A stretch of 64,000 nt of DNA from Verrucomicrobiales bacterium (GTDB taxonomy: Bacteria; Verrucomicrobiota; Verrucomicrobiia; Verrucomicrobiales; DEV007). The position numbers and the translations under genes are program-made. Within the stretch, counting starts at the first letter, position 1, and each line of letters starts with the position of its first letter. Location: the NCBI GenBank assembly GCA_029213005.1, contig JARGPI010000025.1, positions 1 through 64,000 of the forward strand, given 5' to 3'. The notes under the pieces are model-generated. The model searched no databases. It was not told the DNA's origin and saw only the letters and a program-made list of their open reading frames with translations. Below are positions 34,233 through 42,922 of this stretch, one piece after another.

Positions 34233-34661
34233 ATGGAGAAAAATAACAACAGCAGTTTGGCGAAAGCAAAACGGTCTCAATTCCTCGCGGAGTCGCTGGA
34301 ATCGAGAATACTTTATTCCGGGAGCCCCAGCCCGGTGGAAGGCAGCGTGTTTGACACGATGGAAGATACTTTGATCGGCGAGCAACGGGATTTCTCGTTC
34401 CGGTCGGTGAATCAGTTTGATCAGGCCATTCCGCCGGTGAAATCTCAGCAGAGTGAAGCCCTCCCTTCAGTCACGCTTTTGAATTTTCAGAATCTTTCCG
34501 AGCTGGAAGTTGATTCTCTGTATGACGAGCCGGAGCCGGTCGGCGTGAACCGTTTCGAATCGTATTCGGATCTGCCGGTTGAAGCGCTCTCCGCAGTCGC
34601 TGAAATCGAGCTTCCGATTGACCTGCTGCCTGTTGTTCTCGAATTTGATCAAGTCGCTTAG
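34233..34661 (+). CDS. LEPR-XLL motif miniprotein
   Basis: The protein is 142 aa. The N-terminal LESRILYSGSP (about 22-32) matches the LEPR-XLL domain (normally LEPRxLLS) found near the N-terminus of very large surface proteins of Verrucomicrobia, Planctomycetes and relatives. Here there is no long adhesin: the remaining 110 residues are acidic and low in complexity. Shine-Dalgarno-like AGGAAAACC lies upstream. It could be a remnant or a stand-alone secreted factor. It converges on the giant pilin gene. Confidence 0.7.
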   Translation: MEKNNNSSLAKAKRSQFLAESLESRILYSGSPSPVEGSVFDTMEDTLIGEQRDFSFRSVNQFDQAIPPVKSQQSEALPSVTLLNFQNLSELEVDSLYDEPEPVGVNRFESYSDLPVEALSAVAEIELPIDLLPVVLEFDQVA

Positions 34662-34694
34662 ACTTAGATCGCAGTTTCGGACAGGTGCAAAAAA

Positions 34695-34722
34695 AATAGG
34701 CACCCCTTTCGGGATGCCTATT
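34695..34722. terminator. Intrinsic terminator of giant pilin gene
   Basis: AATAGGCACCCC pairs with GGGATGCCTATT (one G-T wobble) around TTTC. On the leftward strand a run of eight T follows. It lies 30 bases downstream of the pilin stop and also after the convergent LEPR-XLL gene. Confidence 0.85.
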
Positions 34723-34751
34723 CGTTTCGAATTGGTTACTGGAAGCCGGGT

Positions 34752-37700
34752 TTACTTGTTTTTGTTATTCCCGTTTCCATTGCCGTTCCCATTACCATTG
34801 CCATTTCCGTTATTACCGGAAGATGAGCTTGTGGTGTCAGGGTAGTCTCCGGAACCTCCGAAGCTCAGGCCGCCGAATTCGAACTGGATCCAGTCCGGCA
34901 TGGTGATTTCGAAGTTGTAATCATCGTAGTCATAGTCGGAACCCCAGTTAAGTGGGTCGTAACTGTGAAGATCTTCGAATGCGAAGGTCAATTTCGTAAC
35001 GTCGCCGTAGCTATCGTCTCTCACCTTGGCAGGAGAGGAGTCATAGCCGGAGAAGCCGGAGCCTGATGAGATATATTCCAATCCGTCAATAGCGGAGCTG
35101 TAGGAGAGAGTCCGTTCAGCAACAGTATTGAATGTGTTGCCGCTTAAGACACGGCCGGTGGTATAGATTTTGAGGTCGATCGTGTTGATCACATCCGGAT
35201 CTACGATAGCCGCAATATCAAGCATTCCACCTTGCACGTCGTCACTGGTCTGGAATTGATGTTCCACTCCATTTACCACGAGGTAACCTTCGTTGAGGAA
35301 CCATGCGGATGTGGTCAATTTCTCGAAGTTAATAAAGGCTTCGACAGGGTTTTCCAGTTCCGGAATGTTGTTACCATTTCCGTTCCCATTGCCATTACCG
35401 TTATTCATTTCATCATCGACATCACCGGAAGGATCGACTTCGCCGTTAGGTCCACCATGGCCCTGGCCAGGGTTGCTGACATCAACACCATCTTCGTTGT
35501 TTCCGTGGCCATTGTTGCCATTTCCGTTGCCATTACCATTTCCGTTACCGTTACCATTAGAGCCTGAGCCAGGATCGGTGTATCCACCCTCGACGGATCT
35601 GGATACTGTCGGACTCTTGGAAAACCAGTTGGCCATGCTTTTTGGCGGGTAAGCTGCTGCGGTCAGGTCACCGGCGAAGTTGACGGGACGGTTGTCGAAG
35701 CTGCTGTCACTGATGGTGAAGAATTTGAAGTCGGCACCACCGTCGTTATTGACCCGGAAACCAGTGATAGAATTCGCATCGGTATCAACGCCGAATTGCT
35801 CGATGTCGATCACGGCCAGGAACATAGGCTGGCCTCTCTCGTCGGAAGGAGCGTAACCGGTGTTCCAGGAGTATTCCCGAATGACTACTTTATTACTGTC
35901 TTCGATGACGTTGCCTGAGGCATCGAGTGGTTCGAGATCGAAAGTGGAGTTACCGAAACGCTCGGAAACCACGAGGTAATCATTGTTTCTCAAAGGAGCA
36001 AAGGTTACATCGAAATCGTAGGGTGTTCCGTGTAGCAGGCTGTTGTTACCGTCATACTTCACGTAGTCACGCAAATCACGGGATTTCAGCATTTTCTCAA
36101 GATGAACGCCGAAATCACTATCGTTCGCATCACCGAGTTTCACACCGTTCTCATAGGCGGTGACTTTGTTCAGGTTCTTGTTGGGAAAGTTCAGGTTCTT
36201 TACCTTGAGATCCAGAACGTTGACCTGATCCGCTACGATGACTTTTCCATTGTCATTGATCGTGATACTTTCGATCGTGATTTCCAGACTGGAATTGTCA
36301 TTCACGGTTGCGCCACGCATGGTGTCAGCGCCGGGTCTTTCGATCGGGTCGAACGCAACTGAGGTATCCTGAGTGACCAGAGATCCTCTGGTTTTCAATA
36401 CAACCTGTTGAATAGGTACATCGCCGTTACCACGGTCAATATTGACTGATCCGGTAGCTCCGTCAGAGTTGCCATTGTCATCTTCCAACAATTCGGGTTC
36501 CCATTGGAAAGGGCCTGAGTAAGGCGTTCCGTGAACGACGTTGCCGCTGTTCTCATTGTAGCTCATGGTTTTACCGTTTGAGTTGTAGTAGATTTCTGCA
36601 CCGGGAGGCATATCTGCTGAAGGATTCAGGCGAACCAGGTATTTTCCGTTGCCGAGTTCCTGTAGTTCGATTTCCGGAGCTGGAAGCGCTTCCTTATCGA
36701 TGCTGATAGCGACCGATGGTTTCTCGGAATGTTTGATCCAGTTGTTATCTCTGGATTGAGCGTATGCGGATACTTCGAGAACGCTGTTGCCGTCCCACAT
36801 TGAAGGTGAGAGGCGCATTGATTCACCATTGTAGGCGGCGGTATAGGTTTCGCCGAAGTTACGGGAACCGTATGCGGGATCACTGGAGTCATCTGTCCAA
36901 TAGGTGGAGAAGAAGCCTGCAGTTTTCAGGTAGTCAGGAAACGCATGCAAATTGGTTACCTGCCAGCGAACCCGGACTTCACTGTCTACGAGATCGTAAT
37001 AACTAACGCTGGTGCTGTCGACATCGAGGTCCAGTTCCAGTTGCACAGCATTGGAGCGATAGCTTGAGCTGGCCAGGGTTGAGGACTCATGTTTGGTTGG
37101 GTCATAAGAGAAGACGAAAGCATCGATTGCCGTGTCCGGGGTGACGGATAATGTCTCACCTTCGGAGTATTCTCTCCAGCTGCCGCCGCTTCCGACTCTA
37201 TAGAAAATGGCGCTGGCTATTTCGGTATTGGGGTTCTCGATTAAGAGATCCATTTTATACTGATTAAGAGGATAGGTGCCACCATTGATTGAGAAGGTCG
37301 GTGGAGACAGTCGGTTAGGGTCGACCGGATCGGTTGTGCCGTCGGGGTCGGGAGGTGTCTCGTTATCAATTGGGACGAGTGTGATCAAGATGGGCTCATC
37401 AGGATCTTCGGTAGTTGGAGTGGTAGCAATCGGAGTTGGAGTGATTACTAACTTGCGACCTTCTTCACCGTATTTCCATACCCAGCTGTCATCAGCGTCC
37501 GAGTATTTGAAAAGAGAAGTGGATTCCCGGGTTTTGGTACTTTTGGCCACGGTATCGTTGAGCACAAAAGCGGAGATGCCCGCAATCTGTTCGTCGGTTA
37601 AGACGAAGCGTCTACCGTTGAAATCCCAGACCGCCCGGGTTCCGGGTGTGTCGGCATCGATCGGAGTGCCGGTGAGGCGTTGGTCCACATGGGCGCCGGT

Positions 37701-37985
37701 GTAACCGACATGGTCCAGTTTGTCCTGCGCTGACAACTCTGCTTTTAGAAGTTCCAGAACTTCAATTGCCGAATCGGTTGCTTCGATGTTTCCGCCGCTG
37801 GCGACAAAAGCTTTCACCGCTGCATTTAGCGAGGTGATTTCTGTCTTCAGTTTCGTTGCCTTGGCGCTGGCACGGGCTTTATTTGCGATGGGGACGGCAA
37901 TGGTGGCCAATACGCCTATGGCGGCCACCGTAACCATCATCTCTATAAAAGAGAATCCTGCTATTTTTTTATTTTTTGGGATCAT
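34752..37985 (-). CDS. Giant type IV pilin-like protein with Asn-Gly repeats
   Basis: The protein is 1077 aa. The N-terminus has a prepilin signal: cleavage after G10, then FSFIEMMVTVAAIGVLATIAVPIANKA, with Glu at +5 and a long hydrophobic helix. Pilins and pseudopilins are usually 130-250 aa, so this is far larger. After about residue 200 come Pro/Thr-rich spacers and beta-rich modules (CHU_C/chitobiase-like FNGGTYPLNQYKM and onwards). Three Asn-Gly tracts occur, at about nt 35502-35563, 35368-35409 and the C-terminus 34760-34818 (GNGNGNGN). It probably forms a surface fibre or an exposed enzyme or adhesin scaffold. No pilus assembly genes are present here. Confidence 0.85.
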   Translation of the reverse strand: MIPKNKKIAGFSFIEMMVTVAAIGVLATIAVPIANKARASAKATKLKTEITSLNAAVKAFVASGGNIEATDSAIEVLELLKAELSAQDKLDHVGYTGAHVDQRLTGTPIDADTPGTRAVWDFNGRRFVLTDEQIAGISAFVLNDTVAKSTKTRESTSLFKYSDADDSWVWKYGEEGRKLVITPTPIATTPTTEDPDEPILITLVPIDNETPPDPDGTTDPVDPNRLSPPTFSINGGTYPLNQYKMDLLIENPNTEIASAIFYRVGSGGSWREYSEGETLSVTPDTAIDAFVFSYDPTKHESSTLASSSYRSNAVQLELDLDVDSTSVSYYDLVDSEVRVRWQVTNLHAFPDYLKTAGFFSTYWTDDSSDPAYGSRNFGETYTAAYNGESMRLSPSMWDGNSVLEVSAYAQSRDNNWIKHSEKPSVAISIDKEALPAPEIELQELGNGKYLVRLNPSADMPPGAEIYYNSNGKTMSYNENSGNVVHGTPYSGPFQWEPELLEDDNGNSDGATGSVNIDRGNGDVPIQQVVLKTRGSLVTQDTSVAFDPIERPGADTMRGATVNDNSSLEITIESITINDNGKVIVADQVNVLDLKVKNLNFPNKNLNKVTAYENGVKLGDANDSDFGVHLEKMLKSRDLRDYVKYDGNNSLLHGTPYDFDVTFAPLRNNDYLVVSERFGNSTFDLEPLDASGNVIEDSNKVVIREYSWNTGYAPSDERGQPMFLAVIDIEQFGVDTDANSITGFRVNNDGGADFKFFTISDSSFDNRPVNFAGDLTAAAYPPKSMANWFSKSPTVSRSVEGGYTDPGSGSNGNGNGNGNGNGNGNNGHGNNEDGVDVSNPGQGHGGPNGEVDPSGDVDDEMNNGNGNGNGNGNNIPELENPVEAFINFEKLTTSAWFLNEGYLVVNGVEHQFQTSDDVQGGMLDIAAIVDPDVINTIDLKIYTTGRVLSGNTFNTVAERTLSYSSAIDGLEYISSGSGFSGYDSSPAKVRDDSYGDVTKLTFAFEDLHSYDPLNWGSDYDYDDYNFEITMPDWIQFEFGGLSFGGSGDYPDTTSSSSGNNGNGNGNGNGNGNGNNKNK

Positions 37986-38242
37986 TTGTGCTTGGTTACG
38001 GAGAAATTACTACAAAAGCAATAATTTTCATAATTCTTTTTCGTAGATTCGACGATTTTGTTGACAAACGGGGTTAATAAGAAAGGGCGGCTTATTATTA
38101 ATTTTACTCAACTATGTGGAAATTAATAAAAGTAAGCGTTTTTTCGCTGATTTTGATCGATTTTCGGATTTGGAAAGGTCAAAATGGGCATTTGACGTTT
38201 CGGGAGCTTTTCCGTACGTTGAGACGATTTTTTCCTGATTTG

Positions 38243-39055
38243 ATGAAATTTGCTTATTTAAGCGTGATTTTCGCCTTTGCTTTTGCTGCGTGTCAAAAGC
38301 CTGCGTCACTTTCGGTGGTTGCTCCTACCGTTCCAAAGCCAGAGGCGGCTCAGCGGATTCCGCTAAAGACACTCGCGGTGGGATTGCCGGCTCCAACCTG
38401 GGATGCAACGAAAAAAGCGAACCTCGAATCGGAGACCAGCACCAGTATTGAGGATACTTATACGAAGATTAAGACCAGCAAAAAGGTGATCGCGATCACT
38501 TTTGATGACGGTCCTCACCCGCAGAACACGCCGAGGTTGCTGGATATGCTGAAAGATCGCGGTGTCAAAGCGACCTTTTTCGTGGTGGGTAATATGGTAC
38601 GATACAATCCGCAGTTATTAAGGCGCATGGTTGCGGAAGGGCACGAGATCGGGAATCACACCGTGACTCATGGAACCCTGTCGCGGATGAATGACAGTGG
38701 GCTGAGGAAAGAGTTAACGGAAGCGCATCAGCAGATTTTGGCGGCGACCGGGGTTCCTCCCCGTTGTATGAGGCCTCCGGGCGGAGCGATTAAAGCCGAT
38801 CAGAAGCAGCTTATGCTTCGCGAATTCGGTTATCCCACGATTCTGTGGTCCTGCGATCCCAAAGACTGGCAGCGTCCCGGGGTCGATGTGGTGACGCAGC
38901 GCTTGATCGACGGGGCTTACCCTGGCGGCATACTGCTGGTTCACGATTTGCATAAGCCGACGGTGGATGCGATGCCGCGGACGCTTGATCACCTTCTCGG
39001 GCAGGGATATACCTTCGTTACGATTTCCGAGTTGATCGCGATGGACGAGAGCTGA
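38243..39055 (+). CDS. Polysaccharide deacetylase lipoprotein
   Basis: The protein is 270 aa from the ATG at 38243, which yields a lipoprotein leader (LSVIFAFAFAAC). The upstream frame from 38114 adds a Phe/Arg-rich 43-aa stretch unlikely to be translated. NodB motifs: ITFDDGPHPQNT (metal Asp, about 92-103), HTVTHGTL (HxxxH), RPPGGA, and HDLH near the end. It probably N-deacetylates peptidoglycan or another amino-sugar polymer at the envelope. Confidence 0.9.
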   Translation: MKFAYLSVIFAFAFAACQKPASLSVVAPTVPKPEAAQRIPLKTLAVGLPAPTWDATKKANLESETSTSIEDTYTKIKTSKKVIAITFDDGPHPQNTPRLLDMLKDRGVKATFFVVGNMVRYNPQLLRRMVAEGHEIGNHTVTHGTLSRMNDSGLRKELTEAHQQILAATGVPPRCMRPPGGAIKADQKQLMLREFGYPTILWSCDPKDWQRPGVDVVTQRLIDGAYPGGILLVHDLHKPTVDAMPRTLDHLLGQGYTFVTISELIAMDES

Positions 39056-39075
39056 TCTCGATCCTGCTTATTATT

Positions 39076-39294
39076 CTACCGTTTACTGTTATTGGCAACG
39101 ACCTCGTCCAACTCGGCGCGGCTGACGGGTGGGGCGATCGCGATATGAGACAGCAGTGTGTCCACCTCGACCCAGCCCCCCGGTTGCAAGGTGATGCCGG
39201 CGCTCTCCGGAGCGTGTCGAAGAATGTAACTGAGCAATTTACTGACCTCTTTTTCCCGTCCTTTCATAGTCCGCCGACCTTGCCGCGTTTCCAA
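39076..39294 (-). pseudogene. Truncated RNA 2'-phosphotransferase (KptA/Tpt1)
   Basis: The N-terminal KptA segment is clear: VSKLLSYILRHAPESAGITLQPGGWVEVDTLL ends at VVANNSKR then TAG. KptA is about 180 aa; only about 63-72 aa remain (start at 39294 or 39267). The C-terminal catalytic region with the GHS and related motifs is absent, and the 3' end of the deacetylase gene lies directly beyond. It is therefore probably a remnant, unless the truncated domain has a separate role. Confidence 0.75.
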
Positions 39295-39345
39295 TCATAA
39301 ACGCGGGGCTGAAAAAATACAGTTCAGGAGGGGCGATTCCGGAAA

Positions 39346-39381
39346 CTGTACAGGGTACAGTCTCGCACTGTACCCTGTACA
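39346..39381. repeat. Dispersed palindromic repeat, copy C
   Basis: CTGTACAGGGTACAG (39346-39360) and CTGTACCCTGTACA (39368-39381) are separated by 7 bases. The copy lies in the gap between the KptA remnant and the next leftward gene. Confidence 0.9.
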
Positions 39382-39416
39382 AAATCAAAATTTACCGGGG
39401 GATTAATACCCGCAGG

Positions 39417-39728
39417 CTACTTTTCGGTTTTGTCGCTCACCGCCGGTTTCTCCATGAGCATCGCGATGATCATGAAAATGATCGAAAACGCGAGCAGGGC
39501 GAGGCTGATTTGCTGGGCGATAAAGGAGTCCTGAGCAAACACCCGGATTTCCTCGGCCTGATAAAAGAAAAAGTCGCGAATCTGATCGGACTGCTCTCCT
39601 TTGGCCAATGCCTGACCAAACTCTCTAATTAACTCGACGATACTGATGGCAAACGAAATCGACCGGTATTGGATAAACAGGCTGATTGCGGTGAATGCCA
39701 GCGAGGTATAGAGAAAGACTTTTCTCAT
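39417..39728 (-). CDS. Small two-helix membrane protein
   Basis: The protein is 103 aa with membrane segments at about 3-22 and 72-93 and a charged middle. A five-residue spacing from the thrH stop suggests one transcript with thrH, whose stop is four bases upstream. No family is recognised. Confidence 0.65.
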   Translation of the reverse strand: MRKVFLYTSLAFTAISLFIQYRSISFAISIVELIREFGQALAKGEQSDQIRDFFFYQAEEIRVFAQDSFIAQQISLALLAFSIIFMIIAMLMEKPAVSDKTEK

Positions 39729-39732
39729 CGGG

Positions 39733-40347
39733 TCACTTCAGCAGGGCCTCCCGTGCTTTCGTGAATTCGGCTTTCAGCTGATCGTAATCGAGAGTCACCG
39801 GAAACTGGGGAAATTCCGCGATCACATTGTCGGGCGGGCAGAAAAGTATGCCGCGATCCGCTTCGTTAAGCATCGTGGTATCGTTGTAGGAATCCCCGGC
39901 GGCGATCGTGGTGAAATTCAATTCCCGGAACCGGAGCACGGCTTCCCGCTTTTGATCCGGCATTCTCAAGTTATAATCCTGAACCGAACCGTCATCCCCG
40001 ATCGTGAGGTTGTGACAGAATAGGGTCGGATACCCGAGCTGTTTCATAAACGGCGCGGCAAACTCGTAAAAAGTGTCGGACAAAATTACGACCTGCATCT
40101 CTCCGCGAAGCCAGTCCAGAAACTCGGCCGCTCCGTCGAGAGGAGTCAGTGTATCGATGACCTCCTGAATTTGACTGATTTTCAGACCGTGTTGATCAAG
40201 AATCCGAAGTCGCTGAGTCATCAGCTCATCATAATCGGGGATATCCCGGGTCGTGGCGAGCAACTCGTCAATTCCGGTTTTTTTCGCAAAATTGACCCAT
40301 ATTTCAGGGATTAAAACCCCTTCTAAATCCAGACAAGCTATTTCCAT
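39733..40347 (-). CDS. thrH: ThrH-type phosphoserine phosphatase/homoserine phosphotransferase
   Basis: The protein is 204 aa, the ThrH length. HAD motifs are CLDLEGVLIPEIW (DxE variant of motif I, as in ThrH), LSDTFYEF (motif II), KREAV and AAGDSYNDTTML (motif IV). ThrH can dephosphorylate phosphoserine and transfer phosphate to homoserine. I chose ATG 40347 (MEIACLDLEG), the typical start. The longer frame adds 65 codons with no similarity. Confidence 0.9.
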   Translation of the reverse strand: MEIACLDLEGVLIPEIWVNFAKKTGIDELLATTRDIPDYDELMTQRLRILDQHGLKISQIQEVIDTLTPLDGAAEFLDWLRGEMQVVILSDTFYEFAAPFMKQLGYPTLFCHNLTIGDDGSVQDYNLRMPDQKREAVLRFRELNFTTIAAGDSYNDTTMLNEADRGILFCPPDNVIAEFPQFPVTLDYDQLKAEFTKAREALLK

Positions 40348-40493
40348 GATTCTCTTCGAACCTAGATAGTTTCGATCTCCGCGAAGTAAAATAAAAACTA
40401 GAATTTTGGCGATTTGGAGGTCGTCGGGATAATTAATCTTCGGTGAAATAAAAAAACTTGGTACCCCCGCGATCCTGAGAGAAGGTCCCCTCC

Positions 40494-41237
40494 ATGGCGG
40501 AATATCACACCATTGGAGTGCTCCCGGCGCGCTGGGGCTCAACCCGGTTTCCGGGGAAACCTTTACATCTGATTGCTGGGAAACCTCTCATTCAGCATGT
40601 CTGGGACCAGTGCCGGAAGTGTGAAAACCTCGATCAGGTGGTCGTGGCGACTGATGATGAACGGATCATGGCTGGTGTCGAAGCCTTTGGTGGAAAAGCG
40701 ATCATGACTCGCGATGATCATCCCAGCGGGACGGATCGAATCGCAGAGGTGGCGGAGCAGATTCCCGAAGCGACCCACATCATCAATATCCAGGGCGATG
40801 AACCGCAGATCTGCCCGCAATTGATTGATGAACTGGTTGTTTCCATGACCTCGGATCCCGATTTGCCGATGATCACCGCAGCCAATCCGATGACGAGTGA
40901 CGATCCCGCCGTGAACGATCCCAATGTCGTCAAAGTCACGATCGATGCCAACGGTCTCGCCCTCTATTTTTCCCGAAGCCCGATTCCCTATGCGAGAGAG
41001 CCGATCGAGGGGCTTACCTACTACCGGCACAAAGGAATTTATGGATTTCGTCGCGACTTTTTGTTGCAGTTTGTCGCTTGGTCGCCTTCGCTCCTCGAAC
41101 GAACCGAATGCCTCGAACAACTCCGTGCCCTGGAGAACGGAGCGGACATAAAAGTGATTCTAACCAAAGACCAAAGCCCCGGCATTGACACCCCAGAACA
41201 GGCGTCGATACTGGACCAAAATTTACGAACTTCATGA
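40494..41237 (+). CDS. kdsB: CMP-KDO synthetase
   Basis: The protein is 247 aa. Motifs include GVLPARWGSTRFPGKPL (nucleotide-binding loop), THIINIQGDEPQ, RSPIPYAR and IGIYGFRRDFLLQF-type YRHKGIYGFRRDF. It makes CMP-KDO for lipopolysaccharide inner core synthesis, so the cell is Gram-negative. The sequence gagagaagg lies upstream as a ribosome-binding site. Its stop overlaps the pyrG start (ATGA), which couples CTP supply with CMP-KDO formation, a common gene pair. Confidence 0.95.
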   Translation: MAEYHTIGVLPARWGSTRFPGKPLHLIAGKPLIQHVWDQCRKCENLDQVVVATDDERIMAGVEAFGGKAIMTRDDHPSGTDRIAEVAEQIPEATHIINIQGDEPQICPQLIDELVVSMTSDPDLPMITAANPMTSDDPAVNDPNVVKVTIDANGLALYFSRSPIPYAREPIEGLTYYRHKGIYGFRRDFLLQFVAWSPSLLERTECLEQLRALENGADIKVILTKDQSPGIDTPEQASILDQNLRTS

Positions 41238-42850
41238 AGTATATCTTCGTTACCGGAGGTGTGGTGAGTTCCCTTGGAAAAGGGCTCGCTGCGGCCGCAC
41301 TGGGAACTCTTCTCGAACACCGGGGTTACCGGGTTCTTATCCAGAAATTTGATCCTTATTTGAATGTTGATCCCGGAACGATGAGTCCGTTTCAGCATGG
41401 GGAGGTCTATGTACTCGACGATGGTTCGGAAACGGATCTGGATCTCGGGCACTACGAGCGTTTTACCAGTGGTCGACTTTCCAAGTTGAATAACCTGACG
41501 AGCGGCCAGGTGTATGAAACCGTGATTCAGAATGAGCGGGACGGGAAATACCTCGGTTCCACCGTTCAGGTGATCCCACACATCACCGATGTCATCAAAC
41601 AGCGGATTCATGAGGTGTCTGAAAAGATGGCTCCCGATATTCTGATCACCGAAATCGGCGGGACCACCGGAGATATCGAAGGTCTGCCTTTCCTCGAAGC
41701 GCTTCGTCAATTCAAAGACGAGCAGGGTCACGAAAACGTCGCCTTTATCCACGCGACACTGATTCCCTATATCAAAGCAGCGGAAGAGCTGAAGACCAAA
41801 CCGACTCAGCAAAGTGTCGCGAAACTCCGGGAAATCGGTATCGCCCCGGATATTCTGGTCTGTCGGTCGGAATACCCGATCGATGACGATATCAAACACA
41901 AGCTCGCCATGTTCTGTAACGTGCAGAAAGAGGCGGTGATACCTTTTGTCGACATCACCGGAACGATCTACGAAGCGCCACTCAAGCTATACGAAGAGGG
42001 GCTCGACCGGATCGTGTGCGATCGCCTCGGGCTGGAGCGTCAGAAGCCGGATCTTGTGGCGTGGAGAAACATGGTGGATCGGATCGTAAATCCCACTCAC
42101 CGCGTCCGGATTGCGGTGGTCGGGAAATACATCGAACTGCAGGATGCCTACAAATCGATTTACGAAGCGCTCACCCACGCCGGAGCCGCAAACGACACCA
42201 AAGTCAGAGTGGACCGGATCGACTCCTCCGATATCGAGAAAGAGGGCGCCCAGGATATTCTGAAAAAAGCGAACGGGATTCTGATCCCCGGTGGATTCGG
42301 CGAACGCGGTATCGAAGGTAAAGTGCTCGCTGCTCAGTTTGCCCGGGAAAACAACATTCCATTCTTCGGAATCTGTCTCGGTATGCAAATCGCGACAATC
42401 GAGTTTGCTCGGAATGTGCTGGGATTATCCGACGCTCACAGTGAAGAGTTTGAAGAGAAGACCACCAACCCGGTCATCCATTTGCTGGAAGAGCAGAAGT
42501 CGGTCACCAAAAAAGGTGGCAGCATGCGTCTCGGACTCTGGGACACCAAGCTGAAGCCGGGCAGCAAAGTGCTCGATCTGTATGGAAAAGACTTCATTCG
42601 GGAACGTCACCGCCATCGCTACGAATTTAACCAGAAATACCGCGAGCAGTTCGAGGCCGCGGGGCTCACTCTCGCCGGAACCTCTCCCGATGGTGAACTG
42701 GGTGAAATCGTGGAGATTCCGTCTCATCCGTTTTTCATTGCTGTGCAGTTTCATCCGGAATTCCTGAGCAAGCCTACGGCTCCGCATCCGCTGTTCCGTG
42801 GATTTATCGAAGCCGCCCTGAAATTTCGGAAAGGCGAGACGGAGGAGTAG
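41234..42850 (+). CDS. pyrG: CTP synthase
   Basis: The protein is 538 aa, the family length. It has the synthetase domain (about 1-265: KYIFVTGGVVSSLGKGLAAA, IQKFDPYLNVDPGTMSPFQHGEVYV, 'ITEIGGTTGDIEG') and the class-I glutaminase domain (about 290-535: GGFGERGIEGK, catalytic Cys in FFGICLGMQIA, and HPEF near the C-terminus). It converts UTP to CTP with glutamine. It is translated in overlap with kdsB, and a terminator follows. Confidence 0.97.
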   Translation: MKYIFVTGGVVSSLGKGLAAAALGTLLEHRGYRVLIQKFDPYLNVDPGTMSPFQHGEVYVLDDGSETDLDLGHYERFTSGRLSKLNNLTSGQVYETVIQNERDGKYLGSTVQVIPHITDVIKQRIHEVSEKMAPDILITEIGGTTGDIEGLPFLEALRQFKDEQGHENVAFIHATLIPYIKAAEELKTKPTQQSVAKLREIGIAPDILVCRSEYPIDDDIKHKLAMFCNVQKEAVIPFVDITGTIYEAPLKLYEEGLDRIVCDRLGLERQKPDLVAWRNMVDRIVNPTHRVRIAVVGKYIELQDAYKSIYEALTHAGAANDTKVRVDRIDSSDIEKEGAQDILKKANGILIPGGFGERGIEGKVLAAQFARENNIPFFGICLGMQIATIEFARNVLGLSDAHSEEFEEKTTNPVIHLLEEQKSVTKKGGSMRLGLWDTKLKPGSKVLDLYGKDFIRERHRHRYEFNQKYREQFEAAGLTLAGTSPDGELGEIVEIPSHPFFIAVQFHPEFLSKPTAPHPLFRGFIEAALKFRKGETEE

Positions 42851-42851
42851 T

Positions 42852-42881
42852 CGATTTGGGGACGCCAATCGCGTCTTTTTT
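42852..42881 (+). terminator. Terminator after pyrG
   Basis: CGATTTGG and CCAATCG form a short stem around GGACG, followed by GCGTC and a T run (42876-42881). It ends the kdsB-pyrG unit. Confidence 0.7.
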
Positions 42882-42922
42882 AAGATTGCCGGTCCCTCAT
42901 TCGCCACCTACGATGAGGCACT

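Noticed and set aside
34752..35570. Repeating CCATTNCC-type units that look like a CRISPR or VNTR
   Set aside because: They encode Asn-Gly repeats inside the pilin-like protein and have no spacers.
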